DNA of 10,138 nucleotides from the NCBI GenBank assembly GCA_945952355.1, contig CAMFIW010000057.1, positions 1 through 10,138 on the forward strand, in the 5' to 3' direction. A model generated the notes under the pieces. The model saw only the letters and a list, made by a program, of their open reading frames with translations. It did no database searches and had not been told where the DNA came from. Shown one piece after another: positions 5,397 to 10,138 of this stretch. Source of the stretch: an uncultured Phenylobacterium sp. (GTDB lineage Bacteria > Pseudomonadota > Alphaproteobacteria > Caulobacterales > Caulobacteraceae). Position numbers and translations under genes: made by a program. How positions within the stretch are numbered: position 1 is the first letter of the stretch; every line of letters begins with the position of its first letter.

Positions 5397-6954
5397 ACGG
5401 GATATGCCAGCCGTAGCTCCACCCCGGCTGGGTCATGGTGATCTTTCGCGGGTCGATCGGGCTACCCTGGCGCACGATGATATCGCCAAGGCTCTTGGTC
5501 TCCTGGATCAGTTCGAAGCCCCAGGGCGTGAAGGTCGCCTCGTTCCAGACGTGCTCGGAGACCAGCGGATTGGTGAGCGCCTGGGAGAAGGCGTCGACGG
5601 CGACCATCTGCAGGAGCAGGCCCGGCAAGGGCGACTTGTCGACCCGGTCCTCGGCGAACAGGCCGGGATAGAACTCCACGTCGTCCGGCGTCGGATAGAG
5701 CCGGCCAAGAATGTCCTGAATGTGCGGATCACTGGAGATGTCGGCGAAGGTCTCCGCCGGGACCATGCTGAACTGGCGGCGATAGGCGTTGTAGGTGTCC
5801 AGCCGGTTGTCGCGCCCCTGCTGCACGGCGAGGCTCTCGATCCACATGATCGCCTCGGAGGTGTTGCAGGCGCCCAGGCAGGCCGCGGGCTGCGCCGCGG
5901 CGGCGGCGAAGGCGGAGACCAGGCCCGACTGCAAAAGGGGGCGGTTGTCGAGGCCGAACTGGGCCAGCGGGATCGGCCCGCCCGGCCAGTTGATGGCGTC
6001 GGGCATCAGAGAGTGCCAGCGATAGACCAGGCTGAATTCCGCGGTGATCCAGTTGGGCCGGTTCCACTCGGCCTGCCAGGCGATCGAGGGGTCGCAGACC
6101 AGGTTGAAGGGCGCCGGACTGATGTGATTGATGTATTGCTCGACCACGATCTTGATGAACAGCGGGATCAGGACGTTACGGGCGACTTGGAAGACCCGTT
6201 CGTCGTCCCAGGTCGGGTTTCGGCGCTCCAACTCACCGGCGATGCGATTGTGCTCGCGCAGGAAGAGCGTGTTCATCATCGCCGTGAACGGCGTGGCGTT
6301 GGCCCTATCCCCCCCCACGGCGAACAGGCTCGCCAGCTTCTCGGGCGCCGGGTCCGGCGCGCCCGAGGGGCCGAGCAGCGGCTTGTCGAGACCGACGAAC
6401 TCCGCCTTGATGGCGCTGCCGTCACTTTCATAGAGGAAGGGCGGATATTCCTCGCCATTGACGATCTGACTCTTCAGCCGGCCCTTGCGCCCGGCCGCCT
6501 GGGATTGCTCCCGCAGGATCAGCGTCTGGGGTTCGTTGCGGCCGTAGAGCGGGCAGAGGTCGATCTCGTGGTTCGAGGTCGTGCGGCTGCGGGCGTGCGG
6601 ATCTGTACGGATGAAGCCGTCGGTCAGGTACTGGGCGAAGGCGGGGAAAAGGCAGGTCGACTTCTTGGACAGCAGCTGCTGGCCAGCGGGGCGGCGGAAC
6701 AGCTCCTTGATGGCCTCCGGCGTCGGCTGGGCGCGGGGCGCGGCGGCGGGCAGATGGCGCGCCTGATAAGTGCGGTCGGTCAGGCTCTTCCAGGACGTAT
6801 AGTCCGAGGCCGTGCTCCAGGGGTGGGGCCGGTTTCGCGTGGACTCGACGATCTTGTTGATCACCAGCGCAGTCGCCTTGCGGTCGGCCCAGCCCCAGTG
6901 GTCGATCGCGCCGCCGACGATGGCGCCCAAGGTGTCGAAGAAGGGGTTGGACAT
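5395..6954 (-). CDS. Prostaglandin-H-synthase-like (cyclooxygenase-like) animal-type haem peroxidase
   Basis: 519 residues, related along its length to the catalytic domain of animal PGHS/COX but without signal peptide, EGF domain or clear membrane-binding helices. Matching blocks in order are SWKSLTDRTYQARHLP (54-69), FAQYLTDGFIRTD (106-118), NHEIDLCPLYG (128-138), GEEYPPFL (167-174), TLFLREHNRIAGEL (229-242), EFSLVYRWHSLMPD (306-319) and YNAYRRQFSMVP (388-399). Tyr311 aligns with the COX radical tyrosine Tyr385 and His314 with the proximal haem ligand His388. Ser457 (DAFSQAL) aligns with the aspirin-site serine. Gln108 is kept, but Asp112 stands where the distal His207 should be. It is a likely fatty-acid alpha-type or other dioxygenase/peroxidase; the product is unknown. 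The start at ATG 6954 has GGAG 7 bases upstream. It follows the catalase-related gene by 18 bases. Confidence 0.9.
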   Translation of the reverse strand: MSNPFFDTLGAIVGGAIDHWGWADRKATALVINKIVESTRNRPHPWSTASDYTSWKSLTDRTYQARHLPAAAPRAQPTPEAIKELFRRPAGQQLLSKKSTCLFPAFAQYLTDGFIRTDPHARSRTTSNHEIDLCPLYGRNEPQTLILREQSQAAGRKGRLKSQIVNGEEYPPFLYESDGSAIKAEFVGLDKPLLGPSGAPDPAPEKLASLFAVGGDRANATPFTAMMNTLFLREHNRIAGELERRNPTWDDERVFQVARNVLIPLFIKIVVEQYINHISPAPFNLVCDPSIAWQAEWNRPNWITAEFSLVYRWHSLMPDAINWPGGPIPLAQFGLDNRPLLQSGLVSAFAAAAAQPAACLGACNTSEAIMWIESLAVQQGRDNRLDTYNAYRRQFSMVPAETFADISSDPHIQDILGRLYPTPDDVEFYPGLFAEDRVDKSPLPGLLLQMVAVDAFSQALTNPLVSEHVWNEATFTPWGFELIQETKSLGDIIVRQGSPIDPRKITMTQPGWSYGWHIP

Positions 6955-6972
6955 GGAGGCTCCGGACGCTGG

Positions 6973-7989
6973 TCAGGTCGGTTCTTGGCGGGTCGCGCCA
7001 TTGAGCTGGTGGCGCAGGGTCGAGATGGCCTCGTAGACCACTCGCCGCACGCGGTTGATGCCGCCCAGCGGGCGGTGGGCGGCAAGGCCGTGCCAGGGCG
7101 TGAACGACAGGTTCTCGCCGAAGGCGTCCTGCTCCGGGGTGGCGAAGACCTGGCGTGGGATGGTCAAGCGGGCCACGGGGACGAAGGGCGCGCGGTCCTC
7201 CGGCCAGACGATGGTCGGATCCTCGACCGGCATGATGGCGGGGTCGCCCTGTCGCTGAATGCAGAGATCGAAGACCTTGTCGCCCTCGCCCAGCGCCCGG
7301 ACCAGATTGGCGCGCAGAAAGTCGTCGCCCGTGCGATCGGCAAAAGCCGAGGCGGGGCCGACGGGGCGGGCGGAGATCTTGCAGGGAATGTCGCCGAACA
7401 GCAGCGGCGCCATCGTGAAATATGGGGCGTCCAGCGGGTTCGAGACCAGGTGCTGGGTGATGGCGCGGGCGGTGAACAGCTCGTGCAGGCGCCAGCGGAA
7501 CGGGTTGAGGCTGGGGAAGAAGAACCCGAGCGGGTTCCTGGCGCGCGAGAACTCCACATAGTCGGCGGCGTTGCGCACGAAGAACGCCGGATGGTTGATC
7601 ATCACGAAGTCCTGGGTTCCCGACGGACTGCCCGAGACACCGAGCACCTTGATCGCCATGCCGCGGCCATCGCCGGCCTCGTCCTTCTGAGGCGTGCCGG
7701 AACCGTTGGAGAAGCGCACCCAGGCGTCATAGGCGGCGGGCCGCGCGAACAGCCCTCGGCGCAACTCGGCCGGCAGTTCGGCTGGGATTTCCAGGCGGGC
7801 GAAGACGCAACCGTGCATCTTGGGATGGGCGTCGCGGATCGCGTGGCCGGTCTTGGCGAAGCCGGCCCGAACCTGGGCCTCGATGGCCTGGACCACGGCG
7901 GCGATGGCCGCCGCCTCGCCAGGCGGGATCATCTCGAACGGGTTCGGCTCGGCGTCCGAAATACGTTCGGCGCCCTCGGATTGCGGCAT
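6973..7989 (-). CDS. Catalase-related haem protein (small catalase/allene-oxide-synthase-like)
   Basis: 338 residues from ATG 7989 (353 if the in-frame ATG at 8034 is used; the extra 15 residues are Arg/Gly/Pro-rich and unlike the family, so I prefer 7989). Numbering below is from 8034. It has the catalase core: HPKMHG with distal His74, RFSNGSG (107-113), GRGMAIKVLG (123-132), and DFVMINHPAFFVRN with the conserved Asn147. At the C-terminus GINRVRRVVYEAI carries Arg330-x-x-x-Tyr334, the catalase proximal R-x-x-x-Y haem ligand motif. It is much shorter than a true catalase (~480 or more) and close to the catalase-related domain of coral allene oxide synthase (~370). Such proteins usually act on organic or fatty-acid hydroperoxides, by family knowledge. 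It lies 18 bases before the COX-like gene, strongly suggesting a joint pathway. Confidence 0.87.
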   Translation of the reverse strand: MPQSEGAERISDAEPNPFEMIPPGEAAAIAAVVQAIEAQVRAGFAKTGHAIRDAHPKMHGCVFARLEIPAELPAELRRGLFARPAAYDAWVRFSNGSGTPQKDEAGDGRGMAIKVLGVSGSPSGTQDFVMINHPAFFVRNAADYVEFSRARNPLGFFFPSLNPFRWRLHELFTARAITQHLVSNPLDAPYFTMAPLLFGDIPCKISARPVGPASAFADRTGDDFLRANLVRALGEGDKVFDLCIQRQGDPAIMPVEDPTIVWPEDRAPFVPVARLTIPRQVFATPEQDAFGENLSFTPWHGLAAHRPLGGINRVRRVVYEAISTLRHQLNGATRQEPT

Positions 7990-8073
7990 GGCTACGCCCC
8001 GACCGGTTGGCGCCCCCCGTCGCGCCGGCGACATAGGTGGGGCCGAACCGCAAGTTGAGTCAATCGGCGGCGT

Positions 8074-8712
8074 TCATCCCTCGCCGGGCGGGACCAGCCG
8101 GTAGGGCTGGCAGATCTCCTGAAAGACCGGCAGGGCCTCGGCGCGGGCCGAGTGCGCAGCGAGCGCCGGCCAGGCGGACAGGTCGAAGGCGCCTTCCAGC
8201 GCCTCGGAGATGAAACGCAGCATGGTGGCCAGGATGATGTCTGCGTGGCCGATCTCGTCGCCGAACAGCCAGGGGCCGGAGCGGGCCGAGCGGGCCTTTT
8301 CCAGGGCGTCCCAGGCGCCGGTCACCTGGGCGCGGCAGCGAGCCACCCAGTGGTCGAGCGCCTCGTCGCGGAAGGCGCGCTCGTAGACCAGCGACACGCC
8401 CTTGTCGGCGGCGCCGGCGGCGAGCGCCTGCAGACGCATGGATTCGCGGCGGTCGGGCCCCGAAGGCGCGACCAGGGCCTGGTTGGGGCCGACGATCTGG
8501 TCGAGGGTGTCGAGGATCGCCCAACTGTCCATCATGGCCACGCCGTCGTCCATGACGAGCGTGGGAACCCGGCGCAGCGGATTGTGCCGCGCGATCCTGT
8601 CGGCCTCGCCGAAGCTGGACCAGGGCGCGTGCTCGAAGGGAATGCGGTACAGGCGCAAGGCGATGGCGACCCGGCGGACGAAGGGGGAATCGTATTGGCC
8701 GATCAGCATCAT
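8074..8712 (-). CDS. Glutathione S-transferase family protein (YibF-like)
   Basis: 212 residues. The N-terminal thioredoxin-like domain reads MMLIGQYDSPFVRRVAIALR, with Ser9 at the catalytic position. It continues NPLRRVPTLVMDDG with the cis-proline Pro50, and Asp62-Ser63 (MMDSWAILDTLD) is the glutathione-binding pair. The helical C-terminal domain has GPWLFGDEIGHADIILATMLRF, the typical N-cap region. The organisation resembles E. coli YibF-type GSTs. The start is tandem ATG ATG at 8712/8709, with AGGGA about 12-15 bases upstream. It lies 84 bases after the DUF1993 gene, with a hairpin in the gap, and precedes the catalase-related gene. It may handle electrophilic or hydroperoxide products of the two downstream haem enzymes; that is inference from position only. 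Confidence 0.9.
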   Translation of the reverse strand: MMLIGQYDSPFVRRVAIALRLYRIPFEHAPWSSFGEADRIARHNPLRRVPTLVMDDGVAMMDSWAILDTLDQIVGPNQALVAPSGPDRRESMRLQALAAGAADKGVSLVYERAFRDEALDHWVARCRAQVTGAWDALEKARSARSGPWLFGDEIGHADIILATMLRFISEALEGAFDLSAWPALAAHSARAEALPVFQEICQPYRLVPPGEG

Positions 8713-8749
8713 GGCGGGGCGGTGTCCCTGGTCGTGGTGGCCGAACGGC

Positions 8750-8790
8750 CCGCATGAGGTCGGTGCGCGAGACGCCGCGACCTCATGCGG
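8750..8790. repeat. 13-bp perfect inverted repeat in the DUF1993-GST gap
   Basis: CCGCATGAGGTCG (8750-8762) and its exact reverse complement CGACCTCATGCGG (8778-8790) flank a 15-base loop. The right arm ends 6 bases past the DUF1993 stop in the transcription direction. No T-run follows. It may be a terminator or processing hairpin that splits the apparent operon, or an operator controlling the GST-catalase-peroxidase part. Confidence 0.8.
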
Positions 8791-8796
8791 CGCCGA

Positions 8797-9318
8797 TCAC
8801 ATCTTCAGGCGCAGCTGGCCCATATAGTCGCGCTTCCCGAGCGGGACGCCCTTGGTGCGCAGGATGTCGTAGCCGGTGGTGGCGTGGAAGTGCAGGTTCG
8901 GCAGGGAGAAGCTCATCAGGAAGCCCTCCACGGTGAACGGCATCTTCCGCTCGCCGAACTGGAAGAACATGTCCTTGCCTTCCATCGAATTGACCTCATC
9001 GGGCGTGATCGCCTTGAGCCTGGTATGGGCGTCGGCGACCAGGCGCTGCAGGTCGGCATAGGTCAGGGGCGGCTGGGGGCCGCCGGGCGAGAAGACGCCG
9101 GCCTTGCAGGCGTCGATCGCGTCGATCGAGTGGTGGATCACCGAACCGATCTGGAACCAGAAGGGCAGCATGTCCGGGAACAGCCGGGTCGCGACGATCT
9201 CTTCAGGGTCGACGTTGTTGTCCTGGAAGTGCGACAGGCCGCGGTCGAGATAGCCGGCGACGCCGCCGACCGTCTGGATGAACGAGGTGACACTGACCTC
9301 GTAGAGTGAAATCGCCAT
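8797..9318 (-). CDS. DUF1993 domain-containing protein
   Basis: 173 residues spanning one DUF1993 domain at the family's normal length. The start MAISLYEVSVTSFIQTVGGVAGYLDRG, the RLFPDMLPFWFQI block (45-57) and the C-terminal LPNLHFHATTGYDILRTKGVPLGKRDYMG (139-167) are family hallmarks. His62/63 and His143/145 recall the metal-site layout of DinB-like four-helix bundles, to which the family is thought to be related. No activity is established. The start at ATG 9318 is supported by GGAAGG about 8-13 bases upstream. It lies 73 bases after the FAD oxidoreductase and upstream of the GST. The product is probably cytosolic, with no signal or membrane segment. Confidence 0.9.
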   Translation of the reverse strand: MAISLYEVSVTSFIQTVGGVAGYLDRGLSHFQDNNVDPEEIVATRLFPDMLPFWFQIGSVIHHSIDAIDACKAGVFSPGGPQPPLTYADLQRLVADAHTRLKAITPDEVNSMEGKDMFFQFGERKMPFTVEGFLMSFSLPNLHFHATTGYDILRTKGVPLGKRDYMGQLRLKM

Positions 9319-9391
9319 GGAGCGCCCTTCCCTTGTGTGATGCGGCGGGACAATGGTCGATTTGCGTGACGAAACGCCAGCGGTTTTCGGC

Positions 9392-10089
9392 CTAGCCGAA
9401 GCGCGCCGGGGTGACGTCTTCCGCGACCAGGCCGCGTTCGAGGATGTCGGCCGGGACCGGTTGTCCGAGCGCCAGGGCGGCGCCCAGGCGGGCCGCGGCG
9501 GGGGCGATCTGCATGCCGTAGCCGCCCTGGCCCGCGTACCAGAAGAAGCCCTCGGCGCGCGGGTCGTAGCCGAAGACCGGGACGCGATCGGGCGCGAAGG
9601 TGCGCAGGCCCGCCCAGGACCGGGCGACGCGGCGGACCGGCAGCTCGGCGACGTTCTGCAGGCGGTCGACGCAGATGGCGATGTCCATTTCGTCGGGCGC
9701 CGCGTCGACGGGGTCCGACGGCGTCTCGTCGGCCGGCGAGGCCAGGATCATGCCGGCCTCGGGCTTGAAGTAGTATTCCTCGTCGGCGTCGATCACGGCC
9801 GGCCAGGCGGCGATCTCGGCCCCCGGCGGCGGGTCGAGCAGGATGATGGTGCGGCGCATGGGCGTGAGCCCCAGGGGCTTGGCCCCGGCCAGGCGGGCGA
9901 CGCCATCGGCCCAGGCGCCGGCGGCGTTGGCCACGATGCGGGCCTCGACGACCTCGCCGCTCGCCAGCCGGACCCGCCAGCCGCGGGCCTGTCGCTCCAG
10001 CGCCTCGACGCGGGCGTCGAGCTTGAATTCGGCGCGACGGGCGCGGGCGAGCTTGAGGAAACCCTGGTGGAGGGCGCCGACGTCGATGT
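9392..10089 (-). CDS. FAD-dependent oxidoreductase (DAO/DadA-like), 5' end missing
   Basis: 231 residues of the C-terminal part. The N-terminal Rossmann FAD site is lost because the gene runs into adapter sequence at 10090. Visible blocks are IDVGALHQGFLKLARAR at the cut edge, RIVANAAGAWADGVARLAG (a strand-helix typical of DAO enzymes), PMRRTIILLDPPP, and the late FAD-contacting GFFWYAGQGGYGMQIAPAAARLGAALALG. This fits D-amino-acid oxidase or dehydrogenase-like, glycine oxidase or sarcosine oxidase-like flavoenzymes. These oxidise a C-N bond of an amino acid or amine. The substrate cannot be told. It ends 73 bases before the DUF1993 gene on the same strand. Open reading frames extending right of 10089 are false, because those codons are adapter. 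Confidence 0.88.
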
Positions 10090-10138
10090 CTGTCTCTTAT
10101 ACACATCTCCGAGCCCACGAGACTAGGCATGATCTCGT
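10090..10138. other. Illumina Nextera adapter contamination with index
   Basis: CTGTCTCTTATACACATCT (10090-10108) is the Tn5 mosaic end used in Nextera libraries. It is followed by CCGAGCCCACGAGAC (10109-10123), an 8-base index TAGGCATG (10124-10131, which I recognise as Nextera N706) and ATCTCGT, the start of the P7 flow-cell sequence. The contig end is therefore synthetic read-through. Translations of this stretch give well-known contamination peptides such as CLLYTSPSPRD and MCIRDR. Confidence 0.98.

Noticed and set aside
5290..8058. A 922-codon plus-strand open frame
   Set aside because: It lies antisense to the COX-like and catalase-related genes, whose proteins match known families over their full length. 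The plus frame gives low-complexity Gly/Arg/Val/Asp-rich protein, as expected opposite GC-rich genes.
9370..9389. CGAAACGC / GCGGTTTTCG imperfect hairpin after the FAD gene
   Set aside because: The stem needs bulges and mismatches and has no T-run on the relevant strand; too weak to call a terminator.
10090..10108. A Tn5 (IS50) mosaic end suggesting a transposon
   Set aside because: The bases after it are the Nextera adapter and an index, not transposon genes, so it is library-made.
9353..10126. A 257-codon plus-strand open frame ending CLLYTSPSPRD
   Set aside because: Its C-terminus is adapter and the rest is antisense to the FAD oxidoreductase gene.
9138..10130. A 330-codon minus-strand open frame beginning MPSLVGSEMCIRDR
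   Set aside because: Its N-terminus is translated adapter, and the rest is out of frame with the FAD oxidoreductase and DUF1993 genes.
1..10138. CRISPR arrays, tRNA, rRNA, phage or insertion sequence genes
   Set aside because: No regularly spaced repeats, RNA gene folds, transposase or phage-like proteins were found on either strand.

Overview
The window looks like a chromosomal contig from a high-GC alphaproteobacterium, most likely Caulobacterales (Caulobacter/Phenylobacterium type). The grounds are the GC-rich codon use, GAGGAA-type ribosome binding sites, a PEPxxWA-type PEP-CTERM protein, a TIGR02281-like membrane retropepsin, split MaoC-type hydratase genes and a catalase-related protein. 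The genus is an inference. Both ends are damaged. The last 49 bases (10090-10138) are Illumina Nextera adapter plus index. The first ~60 bases are an implausible G-rich stretch. The real genomic insert is therefore roughly 60-10089, and the genes at both ends are cut.

Layout, left to right. (1) 1-805, minus: a DNA-binding-like protein with two tandem winged-helix-like units, cut at its C-terminus. (2) 995-1720, minus: a glutathione S-transferase (GST), divergent from (3) 1837-2418, plus: a membrane-anchored, TonB-like, four-cysteine protein. (4) 2415-2870, minus: a single-domain HtaA (haem-binding family) protein convergent with (3). The two stop codons overlap inside one CTAG. (5-6) 2996-3415 and 3430-3939, minus: a two-gene MaoC/FAS1-type hydratase operon. 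Only one subunit keeps the catalytic Asp/His pair, and the other carries an 11-glycine tract. (7) 4106-4885, plus: a membrane-anchored retropepsin-like aspartic protease. It is convergent with (8) 4882-5178, minus, a 98-residue PEP-CTERM protein, again with both stops inside one CTAG. (9) 5309-5396: a cluster of three hairpins, including a 24-bp perfect palindrome.

(10) From the right edge to 5395, all on minus, lies a probable transcription unit. In transcription order it is an FAD-dependent amine/amino-acid oxidase-like gene (5' end cut), a DUF1993 protein, a second GST, a catalase-related haem protein and a prostaglandin-H-synthase-like (cyclooxygenase-like) haem peroxidase. The last two are 18 bases apart.

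The most interesting element is this catalase-related plus cyclooxygenase-like pair. In animals, catalase-related allene oxide synthases act on fatty-acid hydroperoxides made by a dioxygenase, and PGHS-type peroxidases are fatty-acid dioxygenases. The pair, with a GST just upstream, is a credible candidate for a bacterial oxylipin or lipid-peroxide pathway. The substrates are not shown by the sequence. A PGHS distal-histidine position that reads Asp argues that the chemistry differs from that of animal enzymes.
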